Translations under genes and position numbers: made by a program
Origin: VAXT01 sp963774625
GTDB taxonomy: Bacteria > Actinomycetota > Thermoleophilia > Gaiellales > Gaiellaceae
Length of the DNA stretch: 64,000 nt
Assembly: GCA_963774625.1 (NCBI GenBank)
Contig: CAVZFQ010000015.1
Coordinates: 186,001-250,000, forward strand
Reading direction: 5' to 3'
The notes under the pieces: model-generated
What the model was told of the DNA's origin: nothing
Seen by the model: the letters and a program-made list of their open reading frames with translations, nothing else
Databases searched by the model: none
In this document: positions 24,783-33,730 of the stretch, piece after piece
Numbering within the stretch: position 1 is the first letter of the stretch
Layout: each line of letters opens with the position of its first letter

Positions 24783-26360
24783 CTACAGGGCTACTGATAG
24801 ATCCGGTGGCCCGTGGCCGCCCGCGGTGACCAGCCGGTCGCGCCCGGTGCGCTTGGCCTCGTAGAGAGCCGCGTCGGCACGGCCGACGAGCTCTTCCGCC
24901 GACTCGCGCCCGTTCCAGCACGCGACCCCGGCCGAGACGGTCTGCCCGGCAGGCATCGCGGCGCGGAGTCGCTCGACGATCGTCTTGGCGTCGGCCAGGT
25001 TGCAGCCCGGCAGTGCGATCGTGAACTCCTCCCCGCCGTAGCGGGCGAGAATGTCGCTGGCGCGGAGCTCATCGCCCCAGGCCGCCGTTCCCTGCTTGAG
25101 CAGCCGGTCGCCCGCCTGATGCCCCCGCTCGTCGTTGTAAGCCTTGAAGTAGTCGAGGTCGAGCATCGCAACGCAGAGCGGGTGTGCGGCACGACGTGCG
25201 CGCGCCATCTCGCGCGGCAGCTCCTCTTCCCAGGCGCGCCGGTTGAGAAGACCTGTGAGGTCGTCGGTCCGTGCGCTGGCCTCGAGCCGGGCGAGCAGGT
25301 CGGCGCGCTCGATCATCATCGCCGTCTCGGCCGCGAGCATGCGGATGGCCGAGATGGCCTGGCGCTCGAGTGCGCTGATCACGTGGTCCCAGCCGACGAC
25401 GAGCACGCCGATCGTCTCTTCGTTGCGAAGCACCGGCTCGAAGTGCACCGACACGGCGCCGGTCGTCTTCGTCATCCGCTGCGACACGCTCGGATCCTCT
25501 CGGGCATCGGCCACGAATTGCGATCTGCCGCTGAAAAACGCGGCTGCCGCTCCCGAAGCCTCCGCGCCGATGATGATGCGAATCGGCGGCGATCCCTGCA
25601 GGCCGTGATTGGCGGTCATGACGAGTGCGCCCTCGCCGTCCGGCTCGAGCAGGGTCGCGAAACGGCCGCCGGTGATCGTGCAACCGGCCGAGCAGATGAC
25701 GTGGCGGGCGACCTCGGCATCGGTCGTCCGTGAGATCTCACGGGTTGCATCAGTCACGGCGGCCATGTTCTCGACCAGCCGGCGCGTCTCGTCCTGACTC
25801 GTGAGCAACTCGGCCTCACGGCGCGACGTCTCATCGACGCGGGTCCGAAGCTCCCGGACCAGCCCCTGCACGGTGTACCCGACGATCGGGGCGACACAGA
25901 TCCACAGGAGCGCGCGCGTCCACTCGCTGGAGGGATAGGCCGGTGCTCCGACGAGGACGAGCGGCGCGAGGAAGACGGCGCCGACTCCGGCCATCGCAAC
26001 TGCGAGGTACCGTCGCGTTCCGTACAGCGCGAGCCAGAACACCGGAAGCATGGCGAGCACCCCGTACGCGGACTGGCCCTCGCCGTCGGACTCGCGCAGC
26101 AAGGCGATGACCACGAAATAAGCGAAAGGCGGGACAACCTCCGCGAAGCGCGGGAGCTTCGCCCACGGCACGAACCTCACCGTGAACACGATGAGCGCGG
26201 TCAGCAGGGCGGCGGCGGCCAGCGCAGTCGGGTCGTTGCCGGTCGGCGGCAGCGGATAGAGGCACAGGGCCAGGAGCATCGCGCCGAGGAACGGTCCGGC
26301 CCGCCGAAGCAGGCCGTCGCGGTCAAAGGCCGAAGGGTGAGGAACTGCCGTTGTGTTCAT
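24783..26360 (-). CDS. Membrane diguanylate cyclase: membrane sensor, GAF, GGDEF
   Basis: 525 residues. Six hydrophobic segments within residues 20-170 form the membrane sensor. A short helix (LVRELRTRVDETSRREAEL) leads to a GAF domain at about 200-345. The GGDEF domain at about 355-515 has the active-site loop RYGGEEF and DDLTGLLNRRAWEEEL. It makes cyclic di-GMP from GTP. No RxxD inhibitory site is evident before the loop (RASDILARYGGEEF does contain RASD, the I-site position, so product inhibition is likely). No EAL domain or c-di-GMP effector is nearby. Confidence 0.9.
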   Translation of the reverse strand: MNTTAVPHPSAFDRDGLLRRAGPFLGAMLLALCLYPLPPTGNDPTALAAAALLTALIVFTVRFVPWAKLPRFAEVVPPFAYFVVIALLRESDGEGQSAYGVLAMLPVFWLALYGTRRYLAVAMAGVGAVFLAPLVLVGAPAYPSSEWTRALLWICVAPIVGYTVQGLVRELRTRVDETSRREAELLTSQDETRRLVENMAAVTDATREISRTTDAEVARHVICSAGCTITGGRFATLLEPDGEGALVMTANHGLQGSPPIRIIIGAEASGAAAAFFSGRSQFVADAREDPSVSQRMTKTTGAVSVHFEPVLRNEETIGVLVVGWDHVISALERQAISAIRMLAAETAMMIERADLLARLEASARTDDLTGLLNRRAWEEELPREMARARRAAHPLCVAMLDLDYFKAYNDERGHQAGDRLLKQGTAAWGDELRASDILARYGGEEFTIALPGCNLADAKTIVERLRAAMPAGQTVSAGVACWNGRESAEELVGRADAALYEAKRTGRDRLVTAGGHGPPDLSVAL

Positions 26361-26425
26361 GCGCCGAGGTCAAGATCGGCCCTGGGACGAGGGTTGCTAC
26401 ACCTCGATCGAGGGATGCCCCGGGC

Positions 26426-28489
26426 TCAAGGCGCGAAGATCTCGATTTCTCTCCACGACACCCAGGACACACTCGCCGTCGTGTTCACCCGCACGTAGCG
26501 GACGTTCGTCCACGGGCTACCGGCTGTGTGCTCGAGCACGCTGTTGTCGGATGTGCTGCCGCTGAATTCGTGGAGCAGCGTCCACACGTCGCCGGTCGTG
26601 GCGCGCCCCTCGACGCGATGCGTCGTCGCACCATTCGGAGTCTGCGTTACAAACAGGCGGATCTTCCCGACCGTGACCGGCGCGCCCAGGTCGATCTCGA
26701 TCCACTGATGCGGATAGTTCCCGGCTCCCCAGCGGTTGGCCATCAGGCCGTCGACCGCATTGGCGGCAGGGCCGTCCACCGAGGCCGAGGCGATCGCCGG
26801 CTTTCCGAGCGCGAGATTCCCCGCGCCCGGCACGGGGTCACAGGGATCAGGCCGGAGTCGCGGTCCGAGAGCCTGTCCGATCGGGCCACCCGAGCTCATC
26901 CCGTTCCACATGGGCGCCTCGCCGCTGCCGAACTCCGTCGTGTCCCAGCTGAAGAAGACCCAGCCGTCGAGCCCAAAGCCGCACGAGTCGGCCTGGAAGC
27001 CCTTGAGCGCACGCTCGGCGTCGGCGACAGTCGGGTACGCGAACTGGAAAGCGCCGAAGTCGCCGAGGACGATCGGCTTGGCAACGGGCGTGGTCAGCTC
27101 GTAGTTCTGCATGTAGCCGGCGTACGTCAACTCCACCCCGGGGTGGAGGTGCAGGCCCACGAAGTCGAGGCTCGAGGAGTAGAGCGGCTGAGTCCGGATC
27201 ACACGCGCATCGAAGGCGCGCGCGGGGATCGGGCCTTTCGGCCACAGAGACCCCACGGAGACCAGCGCAGTCGGGTCGACGGCCAGGATCGCGCTGCGCA
27301 CCTGGTTCGCCCAATGCACGAGGTTCTCGTCCATCATCAGCTGCTTCTGCGCAGCAATCGACATGTCGTAGGTCGAGCCGTTGGCGGTCGTCACGAGACC
27401 CGACCCGAGGCTGAGCGGCGGAGACACTTCACGGAAGAACGCCTCGCTGACGATCTCGTAGCCCCAGACGTAGTCGAGCGGGGCGTGGAGCGAGTGCAAA
27501 GCAGCGTGCAGCGCCTGCCAGAACTGCCGGTGTGCGTTGACGCCCTCGGTCGTCAGGTAGGTCAGGTTCTCGGCGCCGAACGTCGCGCAGCACTGCGTGC
27601 GCCACAGCGTCTCGTACTTGCTGCCGTACGGCAGCGCTTCGAGTGAGACGAGCGTGAAGATCCCGTGTGCTTTGGCGCGGTGCATGAAGTCGGCAACGTT
27701 CGTGAGGTACGGCCGCGACAGATGGTCGACGCTCAGCGTGTTGGTCAGGCACCCGACCGTGCACCTGGCGTCGAGGAAGATGCGGACGACGTTGTAGCCC
27801 TCGGCCTGCATGGCGACCAGAGCGCTCTCCGCCGCGCCGTGGTTGTAGGAGCCGACGATGAAGGTCGAGGGGCCGAAGACGCTCTGATTTAGCTGGCGAC
27901 GGGCGAAGGTGCTGCCCCGCGGGACGAACGTCTGCCCCGTGTTCCTGTTGAAGAACTCATCGGCGGTCATCCCCGAGCGCACACCGAGGATGTGCGGGGG
28001 TGGCGGTGGCGGCGGGCCGGGTGGGCCCGGTGGCGGGGGTGGCGGTCCCGGAGGCGGAGTGGGCGGAGGGGGAGTCGGCGGCGGCGGGGGTGGCGGCTGG
28101 GGCTTCGGCTTGGGCTTGACCGCCACTCGGGTGACGACGATCACGCCTCGCTTGACGCCGCGGCGCTTCGACAGCCCGCGCGCCGTACACGTGAAGGGAT
28201 AGCGCCCAGCGCGGCGGAACGTGACCTTGAGCTTCGCGCGCCGGCCGCGACGAAGGAACTGGCTACGGCGCCCGGCGACTGCGAAACGGCGGGCACGGCG
28301 GCTGCGATTCGCGATCGCGAACATCGCCGCTCCGACCTGCAACTGGCGACGAGAGACCTTGCAGGCGCGCTCCGTCATCGTGAGCGTGACGCGTGTCGGT
28401 GCAGGCGCGGCGTGTGCCCGTTCGGGTAGGGCAACGAAAGCCAGGATGACGCCCAGCCCGATGGCTACGCCGGTAACGCGCCGCCGCAT
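26426..28489 (-). CDS. Secreted glycosidase-like protein: cupredoxin-like, Pro linker, TIM barrel, F5/8C
   Basis: 687 residues. Signal peptide about 1-27. Residues 30-122 form a small beta domain ending in YPFTCTARG, cupredoxin-like but lacking a full copper site. Residues 126-165 are a Pro/Gly linker. Residues about 167-555 look like a GH5/cellulase-type TIM barrel (VDHLSRPYLTNVADFMHRA, YVWGYEIVSEAFF, PIVLGDFGAF). Residues about 560-687 are an F5/8 type C (CBM32-like) sugar-binding domain (NLALGKPAIASASVDGPAAN, WIEIDLGAPVTVGKIRLF). The expected acid/base NE is SE, and the nucleophile Glu is Asp, so activity may be altered or lost. Confidence 0.75.
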   Translation of the reverse strand: MRRRVTGVAIGLGVILAFVALPERAHAAPAPTRVTLTMTERACKVSRRQLQVGAAMFAIANRSRRARRFAVAGRRSQFLRRGRRAKLKVTFRRAGRYPFTCTARGLSKRRGVKRGVIVVTRVAVKPKPKPQPPPPPPPTPPPPTPPPGPPPPPPGPPGPPPPPPPHILGVRSGMTADEFFNRNTGQTFVPRGSTFARRQLNQSVFGPSTFIVGSYNHGAAESALVAMQAEGYNVVRIFLDARCTVGCLTNTLSVDHLSRPYLTNVADFMHRAKAHGIFTLVSLEALPYGSKYETLWRTQCCATFGAENLTYLTTEGVNAHRQFWQALHAALHSLHAPLDYVWGYEIVSEAFFREVSPPLSLGSGLVTTANGSTYDMSIAAQKQLMMDENLVHWANQVRSAILAVDPTALVSVGSLWPKGPIPARAFDARVIRTQPLYSSSLDFVGLHLHPGVELTYAGYMQNYELTTPVAKPIVLGDFGAFQFAYPTVADAERALKGFQADSCGFGLDGWVFFSWDTTEFGSGEAPMWNGMSSGGPIGQALGPRLRPDPCDPVPGAGNLALGKPAIASASVDGPAANAVDGLMANRWGAGNYPHQWIEIDLGAPVTVGKIRLFVTQTPNGATTHRVEGRATTGDVWTLLHEFSGSTSDNSVLEHTAGSPWTNVRYVRVNTTASVSWVSWREIEIFAP

Positions 28490-28554
28490 ACCCCCTTTGT
28501 CGGCAATCCGGCGGTTTCGCTACAGCGTTTCGATCAGACGGGGGAGGGGCGGAA

Positions 28555-28586
28555 GCGAGGCCGCTAAGGCCCCTAGGCGGCCTCGC
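28555..28586 (-). terminator. Hairpin at the end of the STAS gene
   Basis: GCGAGGCCGC and GCGGCCTCGC pair perfectly (10 bp) around a 12-base loop that contains the STAS stop codon. No T run. Probably a factor-dependent stop or RNA 3' end for the two-component/STAS transcript. Confidence 0.4.
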
Positions 28587-28971
28587 CTCCGCTTGTCGTC
28601 ACCGGTTCCCGCGGACTCGCAAGCATGAGCTCGACCGCTCTACCGAGCTGCGGCTCGATGTCGAACGTACGGTCGAGGCCAGTTATCTCGAGCGTCCGCA
28701 GGATCCGCCGGTCCTCGCTGACGAGTAGGAGCCGGCCTCCGCGCGAACGGAAGTGCGGCTGCGCCCGCAGCAGAGCAGCGAGCGCTGTCGAGTCGATGAA
28801 CACGAGGCCGGCCAGGTCGACGACGACATTTCGCCCGCCGCGCGAGAGCACCATGTCCAGAGCCTGTTCGAGCTCTGACGTCGTATGGAGGTCCAGCTCC
28901 CCGTCGACGGAGACCACATAGCTCTCGGGCGACAACTGGGCTGTGCGAACTCGAAAATCAAGTATCGACAC
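28573..28971 (-). CDS. STAS-domain anti-sigma factor antagonist
   Basis: 132 residues starting at GTG (MSILDFRVRTAQLSPESYVV). The SpoIIAA-like STAS pattern is clear: VVSVDGELDLHTTSELEQAL, then NVVVDLAGLVFIDSTALAAL, whose Ser in DST is the residue phosphorylated in this family. In the unphosphorylated form such proteins free a sigma factor from its anti-sigma kinase. No RsbW-like kinase is in the window. It sits 57 bp after the response regulator gene, in the same direction. Confidence 0.88.
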   Translation of the reverse strand: MSILDFRVRTAQLSPESYVVSVDGELDLHTTSELEQALDMVLSRGGRNVVVDLAGLVFIDSTALAALLRAQPHFRSRGGRLLLVSEDRRILRTLEITGLDRTFDIEPQLGRAVELMLASPREPVTTSGGEAA

Positions 28972-29028
28972 ACCTCGGAAGCTAATCCCGGCCCTGTGAG
29001 CGTTCCAGCGGCGAGTGTGTGGATTAGC

Positions 29029-29712
29029 TCACACGGGCTCGAGCTTGTACCCGACACCGCGAACGGTGACGATGCGCCTCGGATTGGCGGGATCGTCCTC
29101 CAGCTTGCGGCGCAAGTTCGAGATGTGGATGTCGCACGCTCGCTGATCCCCGATGTAGGTGCTGTCCCAGAGGTGCTGCATGATCTCGCGGCGGGAGAAG
29201 ACCCTCTTCGGTGACCCCGCGAGCATGCGCAGAAGCCGGAACTCCGAGGGCGTGAGCTGCCGGGCCTCGCCGGCTACCGAGACCACGTGGCGGACGGCAT
29301 CGAGCTCCAGGTCGCCGACGCGCTGGACGCCCTCCGTCCCCGACCGGGCCAGCTCTTGCCGCCGCAGGATCGCGCGGGCTCGCCCGATCAGCTCGGCCAT
29401 CGAGAACGGTTTCGAGACGTAGTCGTCAGCGCCGATCTCGAGCCCGAGCAACCTGTCCGCCTCGGCGTTCTTCGCGGTCAGCATGACGATCGGCACCGGA
29501 TCCCTGGCCCGCAGGCGGCGGCAGACCTCCGTGCCCGCCAGGCCGGGGAGCATCAGGTCGAGGATCACGAGATCGAACCCGCCCTCGAGCGCGGCCTGCA
29601 GGCCCGAATCGCCGTCGGCTCGCGTTTCGACGTCGAACCCTTCGTTCCGGAACGCGTACCCGACCGCATCGCGGATCGCGGGCTCGTCGTCCACGATGAG
29701 GACCCGGCTCAT
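29029..29712 (-). CDS. OmpR/PhoB-family response regulator
   Basis: 227 residues. Receiver domain 1-115 has the acidic pair in LIVDDEPAIRDAV, the phosphoacceptor Asp in FDLVILDLMLPGLAG, and Lys in MLTAKNAEADRL. The C-terminal winged helix (VGDLELDAVRHVVSVAGEAR, ISNLRRKLEDDPANPRRIVT, VRGVGYKLEP) is of the OmpR type. The ATG overlaps the kinase stop by 4 bp (ATGA), so kinase and regulator are coupled. Targets unknown. Confidence 0.95.
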   Translation of the reverse strand: MSRVLIVDDEPAIRDAVGYAFRNEGFDVETRADGDSGLQAALEGGFDLVILDLMLPGLAGTEVCRRLRARDPVPIVMLTAKNAEADRLLGLEIGADDYVSKPFSMAELIGRARAILRRQELARSGTEGVQRVGDLELDAVRHVVSVAGEARQLTPSEFRLLRMLAGSPKRVFSRREIMQHLWDSTYIGDQRACDIHISNLRRKLEDDPANPRRIVTVRGVGYKLEPV

Positions 29713-30752
29713 TCAGCCACCATGCTCGCGGCCGCCGGGAGACGGAGGCGAATCACGGTCCCCCCGTCCGAGTCGTCGATGCTGACCTCGCCTCCGATCG
29801 CGTCGGCGATGTTGTGCACGATGGAGAGGCCGAGGCCGAAGCCCTCGCCGGGGGTGCTCTGGTAGAAGCGCTCGAACACCCGCGCACGCAGCTCTGGTGG
29901 TATTCCGGGGCCGGTATCGCTCACGACGATCTCAACGGCGCCGTCCAGAGCGCTGGCCTCGAGCCTGATCGTCCCGCGACTCGTGAACTTCGTCGCGTTC
30001 CGGCTGAGGTTCTCGATTGCGTGTCGGACGAGGTCGGCGTTGCTCAACACGGCGAGGTCGGGTGGACACGAGACCTCCACGGTCACGTCCTCTCCGGGCT
30101 CCAGGCCCGCGGCGATCTCGCGCAGCAGCGGTTCGAGCTCGACCATCTCGGTGCGCAGCCCTTCTCCCGCTGTTTGCGCGCGCGCGAGCATCAGCATGGC
30201 GCGGACGAGTTGAGTCAGCCGGCCCGCTTCGCGTTCGATGTGGCCGAGGAAGAGATCGCGGTCGGCCGTCTCCTTCGCACCGGCCTTGAGGACGTCGGAT
30301 GCGCTCACGATCGCGGCCAGCGGAGACTGGAGCTCGTGCGCGGCGTTGGTGATGAAGTCCCGCTGAGCACGTTCGTAGTCGTCCCGCCTGGTGAGATCGT
30401 GAAAAGTGGCGACGGCGGCGACGATCTCACCGGACTCGTTGCGAACGGGAGTGGCGCTCACTTCGAGGAGCAACCTCTGGCCGTCTGGCCGGAGAACTTC
30501 GACCCGCTCGGCCGAGACGACGTCGCCGAAGAGGAGTGCGCGCGTGAGCGGGCGCTCCGCGTCGCCGGTGCCCCGGCCTCCGGACAGCAACTGCCATTTC
30601 TCGTCATTGACGGCCAGGTCCGGCTCGCCGAAGAGTTTCCGCGCCTCGTCGCTGACGGCCAGGGGAACCCCTGCAGGGTCGACGGCGATGAGGCCCACCG
30701 GGAACTGGCGGACGGCGGCTTCCAGCAGAGTTCGATCGTGCTCACCGGTCAT
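29709..30752 (-). CDS. Soluble PAS sensor histidine kinase
   Basis: 347 residues with no membrane helix, so cytoplasmic. A PAS domain occupies about 5-125 (FPVGLIAVDPAGVPLAVSDE, then LEVSATPVRNESGEIVAAV). The dimerisation helix carries the H box FITNAAHELQSPLAAI. The ATPase part has the N box (HAIENLSRNATKF), G1 (VSDTGPGIP) and G2 (GEGFGLGLSI). It phosphorylates the OmpR-type regulator encoded right after it. The lack of transmembrane segments points to an internal signal such as redox state or a metabolite. Confidence 0.93.
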   Translation of the reverse strand: MTGEHDRTLLEAAVRQFPVGLIAVDPAGVPLAVSDEARKLFGEPDLAVNDEKWQLLSGGRGTGDAERPLTRALLFGDVVSAERVEVLRPDGQRLLLEVSATPVRNESGEIVAAVATFHDLTRRDDYERAQRDFITNAAHELQSPLAAIVSASDVLKAGAKETADRDLFLGHIEREAGRLTQLVRAMLMLARAQTAGEGLRTEMVELEPLLREIAAGLEPGEDVTVEVSCPPDLAVLSNADLVRHAIENLSRNATKFTSRGTIRLEASALDGAVEIVVSDTGPGIPPELRARVFERFYQSTPGEGFGLGLSIVHNIADAIGGEVSIDDSDGGTVIRLRLPAAASMVAE

Positions 30753-30839
30753 TGCTCGTAATCATTGCCGCCAGCCCCGGGAGCAAACCCGCACGGAACG
30801 GATGAGTGACGAAGAGGCGGAGCGGGTAAGCACGCTCAT

Positions 30840-31172
30840 GTGGAATCTCAGACGGAGAGAAGTGTTGCGCGCGCGGCTGAGAACGAGGTCATCTTCCGCA
30901 ACGCGAACCAGGAGATCGAACGGCGTCGAGCCGAGCTAGACGTACCCGGCCTCACACCGTTCCTCTGCGAATGCGAGGAAGAAAGCTGCAAGACCCTCAT
31001 CTTCCTCGGACAGGAGGAGTACGCCGACGCCCGCGTCAAGCCCAACTTCTTCATCCTTGCCCCCGGGCACACGTTCCGCTCCGGAACGATCCACTCCAGC
31101 ACGGACCGCTTCATGCTCGTCGAGAAGGACGGCCTGGCGAAGGAGATCGCCGAGAGGGACGCGATCCAATGA
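30840..31172 (+). CDS. Small conserved Cys-motif protein, paralogue A
   Basis: 110 residues from GTG, 7 nt after a TAAGCA box. A helical N-terminus (NEVIFRNANQEIERRRAELD) is followed by FLCECEEESCKTLIFLGQEE, then YADARVKPNFFILAPGH and DRFMLVEKDGLA. The same order of elements occurs in the next gene. The CxC-x5-C cluster could bind a metal or act in redox. I know this type only as uncharacterised proteins of high-GC actinobacteria. The two genes overlap by 4 bp. Divergent from the kinase operon. Confidence 0.65.
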   Translation: MESQTERSVARAAENEVIFRNANQEIERRRAELDVPGLTPFLCECEEESCKTLIFLGQEEYADARVKPNFFILAPGHTFRSGTIHSSTDRFMLVEKDGLAKEIAERDAIQ

Positions 31173-31501
31173 CTCCGCGCGAACGACAGGTCGGCCTGAA
31201 CGAGACGCTTTTCCGGGAGATCAACGAGCGGCTCGAAGAGCTGAACAAGACCTTCAGCGAGTTCACGGACAAGATGGAGCTCGTCTGCGAGTGCGGCGTT
31301 CGGACGTGCATCGAGCGCTTCCCGATGGACGTGTCGAGCTACGAGCGGCTACGCGCGGACCCGACGACGTTCGCCGTCAAGCGGGGCCACGAAATACCCG
31401 ACGTCGAGGACGTCATCGAGGAGCACGCCGACTACCTCGTCGTCCGCAAGAAACCTGGAGATCCGGCCGCGGTCGCTGTGGCAAGAGATCCCCGCTCTTA
31501 G
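31169..31501 (+). CDS. Small conserved Cys-motif protein, paralogue B
   Basis: 110 residues, ATG overlapping the stop of paralogue A (ATGA). It repeats the same layout: NETLFREINERLEELNKTFS, then LVCECGVRTCIERFPMDVSS, then YERLRADPTTFAVKRGHEIP and DYLVVRKKPGDPA. Equal length and shared NE.LFR..N..IE, F.CEC....C, EY..R..P..F....GH and D....V.K.G positions show a tandem duplication. Such coupling suggests a heterodimer. Function unknown. Confidence 0.68.
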   Translation: MTPRERQVGLNETLFREINERLEELNKTFSEFTDKMELVCECGVRTCIERFPMDVSSYERLRADPTTFAVKRGHEIPDVEDVIEEHADYLVVRKKPGDPAAVAVARDPRS

Positions 31502-31510
31502 GTTTTCCCG

Positions 31511-32236
31511 CTAGCCGGCGAAGACGCGGCGCTCGGCGTCTTCGATCACCTCGGCCGGCTCGGGCGGCGTCAGCAGCATCTCGGCCAACTGCTCGGCACC
31601 GGGAAAGCCGCTCTCACGATAGGCGTCAGCGGCGCGCCCGACTTCGTAGTCGGTTCGGCGAAGCTCGACGTCCGGGCCGAGCAGCGCCCAGTACGCACCC
31701 GGGCGCCCTTCGTACGGAAGGCCGACGCTGCCCGGATTGACGCTGCGGATTCCGCCCACCGCACGGTCGAACTGGATGTGGACGTGTGCCGAGACGATGA
31801 CGCGCTCGGGCACGTCGGCGCTGAACTCACGGACGCGATCCTCCGGGGTCTCAGGCGTGACGCACTCCTCGTCGCTCCGCGGCGAGCCGTGGCAGAACCG
31901 CACCGCGCCCAGTCCGTCGACCTCGACGACGACGTTCTCCTCGAAATCACGGACGAACTCGAGCGACTCGGCTGTGTGCCTCTTCTGAATCCACTGTTCC
32001 CGCTCGGACTCCGTCGCGCCCTCGAGGAGCGCGCGATCAGCGTTGCCGCGCACGAAAAGGGCATCGAGGGTCGAGGCGAGCCGATGCGTCTCGACGGGTT
32101 GCGCTCCCCAGGTGAGGTCGCCGCCGAAAACGATGAGGTCATGCTCTTCCCGGCTGAGCTCGTCGAGCACCGCCGCGAGAGCGGTTGCATTGCCGTGGAC
32201 GTCCGAGAGGACGGCGACGCGCCGCGCGTGCCTCAC
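31511..32236 (-). CDS. Calcineurin-type metallophosphoesterase (YfcE-like)
   Basis: 241 residues. All five metal motifs are visible: AVLSDVHGNATAL, VFGGDLTWG, RGNADRAL, FCHGSPR and VSAHVHIQFD, with NPGSVGLPYEG near the end. These are the hallmarks of small YfcE/MJ0936-type phosphodiesterases with two metal ions. Substrate unknown. It is the last gene of a tightly packed minus-strand run and overlaps the preceding gene by 4 bp. Convergent with the Cys-motif pair. Confidence 0.9.
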   Translation of the reverse strand: MRHARRVAVLSDVHGNATALAAVLDELSREEHDLIVFGGDLTWGAQPVETHRLASTLDALFVRGNADRALLEGATESEREQWIQKRHTAESLEFVRDFEENVVVEVDGLGAVRFCHGSPRSDEECVTPETPEDRVREFSADVPERVIVSAHVHIQFDRAVGGIRSVNPGSVGLPYEGRPGAYWALLGPDVELRRTDYEVGRAADAYRESGFPGAEQLAEMLLTPPEPAEVIEDAERRVFAG

Positions 32237-32682
32237 GCCCGGCGCAGCACGAGATTGAACACGGCGCTCGTACGCCCCGCGCGCGGGTAGTGCTGCGTGA
32301 CGAGCGTCCGGTAACCCCGCGCGGTTACGCGCAGGTGGATGTGCGGCGGGCGACCTGAATAGCCAGGCGGGCGATTGCTCTCGAAGCGGTACGAGCCGTC
32401 CCGCCGCGTCAAGAGCGTTGCCCGATGAGCGTCGTCGTATTCACCCTGCGCGTTGGCGAGCCACAGCTCGACACGCGCTCTGAAGAGCGGGCGGCAGCTC
32501 GTCGAGAGCGCCCGGCCGCGCAGCACGTAACCGGAGCCGACCTTCGAGCGCACGGCCGCACCGGGCTCGTAGAACGGGCCGAGCTGGTCGGCGCGAGTGG
32601 GCGCGCACCGAGTGGCTCCGGTCGAGCCGGCCGGCACCGCGAGGGCGGTCGCCAGCAACACGAGGATGGCGAGTGTCTTCAC
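32233..32682 (-). CDS. Secreted intradiol dioxygenase-like protein
   Basis: 149 residues from GTG with a signal peptide (MKTLAILVLLATALAVPAGS). The mature part has the beta-sandwich pattern of the intradiol (protocatechuate/catechol) dioxygenase core. Candidate iron ligands are Tyr in GEYDDAH, Tyr in NRPPGYSGRPPHIHLRV and the two His of HIH. It begins 4 bp after the proB stop and overlaps the next gene. Exported intradiol-like proteins are known in actinobacteria and fungi; the substrate here cannot be told. The frame is open upstream only as antisense-type sequence across proB. Confidence 0.72.
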   Translation of the reverse strand: MKTLAILVLLATALAVPAGSTGATRCAPTRADQLGPFYEPGAAVRSKVGSGYVLRGRALSTSCRPLFRARVELWLANAQGEYDDAHRATLLTRRDGSYRFESNRPPGYSGRPPHIHLRVTARGYRTLVTQHYPRAGRTSAVFNLVLRRA

Positions 32683-32686
32683 TCCT

Positions 32687-33730
32687 CTAGTACAGCACGA
32701 GACGATCGCGATGGACGACCTCCAGGCCGCGCGGCCTACCCGCCAGCTCCCCGGCACTTGCTCCGACGATGCCCTTCGCGAACGCGGTGCCGTCCGGGCC
32801 GACGAGCTCGACAGCGGCGCCCGGCTCGAACTCGCCCTCACACAGGACGACGCCGACGCCGAGGAGCGAGGCTCCCTTCTCGACGAGGGCCTGGCGGGCA
32901 CCCGCATCGACATGCAGGCGCCCGGCCGTTGGCTTCCCGAAGCGCAGCCAGAGCTTGAACGCCGATTCGCTGCGGTCGGCCGCGGTGAAACGCGTCCCAC
33001 GAGCCTCGCCGGCGAGAATGGGCCCGAGGACGACCTCCCCGCGACCGTCGGCGATCACAGTCGGGATCCCGGCGGCGGCCGCCATCTCCGCAGCGACGAT
33101 CTTGCTGCGCATGCCGCCGCGACCGAGAGCCGCCCCCTCCCCCACCTCGACCTCACCCGCCCGCGCGCCCTCGACGAGAAGCTCGGCACCGGGCTTCCCC
33201 GGCGCGCGTGTGTACACCCCTTCGACCTCGGTGAGCAGGACGAGCAGGCTTGCGCGGACGAGCACGGCGACCTGAGCTGCGAGGGCGTCGTTGTCGCCGA
33301 AGGTGATCTCGTCGGTGGCAGTCGCATCGTTCTCGTTCACGACCGGCACGGCGCCGAGTCGAAAGAGCTCGGCGAACGCCTGGCTCGCGTTGACGTACGC
33401 CGTGCGATCGGAGACGTCGTTCGCCGCGAGCAGGATCTGGGCAGCAGCGAGGCCCTCGGTTGCGAGCGCCTCCTCCCAGGCCGCCTGCAGGCGCGCCTGG
33501 CCGAGAGCGGAAGCCGCCTGCAGTCGAGGAACGCTGCGTGGGCGTCGCTTCAGCCCGAGTCGCGGGAGACCGAGTGCGATCGCGCCCGAGGAGACGACGC
33601 ACGCCGGCTCGCCCGAGCGCACCAGCTCTCCGAGTTCACGCGCGCGCGCGCGAAGGAGGTCGCGACGAGGCTCGCCGTCGGGGCCGGCGATGAGGCCCGT
33701 ACCGAGCTTGACGACGACGGGCCGCTTCAC
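32687..33730 (-). CDS. proB: Glutamate 5-kinase
   Basis: 347 residues from GTG (VKRPVVVKLGTGLIAG), overlapping the proA stop by 4 bp. The amino-acid kinase core shows VVSSGAIALGLPRLG, VNENDATATDEITFGDNDAL and GRGGMRSKIVAAEMA. A C-terminal PUA domain from about 265 (GRLHVDAGARQALVEKGAS) is the usual ProB layout. It phosphorylates glutamate as the first step of proline synthesis, and ProA next door reduces the product. Longer starts up to 34063 lie inside proA and are rejected. Confidence 0.95.
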   Translation of the reverse strand: MKRPVVVKLGTGLIAGPDGEPRRDLLRARARELGELVRSGEPACVVSSGAIALGLPRLGLKRRPRSVPRLQAASALGQARLQAAWEEALATEGLAAAQILLAANDVSDRTAYVNASQAFAELFRLGAVPVVNENDATATDEITFGDNDALAAQVAVLVRASLLVLLTEVEGVYTRAPGKPGAELLVEGARAGEVEVGEGAALGRGGMRSKIVAAEMAAAAGIPTVIADGRGEVVLGPILAGEARGTRFTAADRSESAFKLWLRFGKPTAGRLHVDAGARQALVEKGASLLGVGVVLCEGEFEPGAAVELVGPDGTAFAKGIVGASAGELAGRPRGLEVVHRDRLVLY

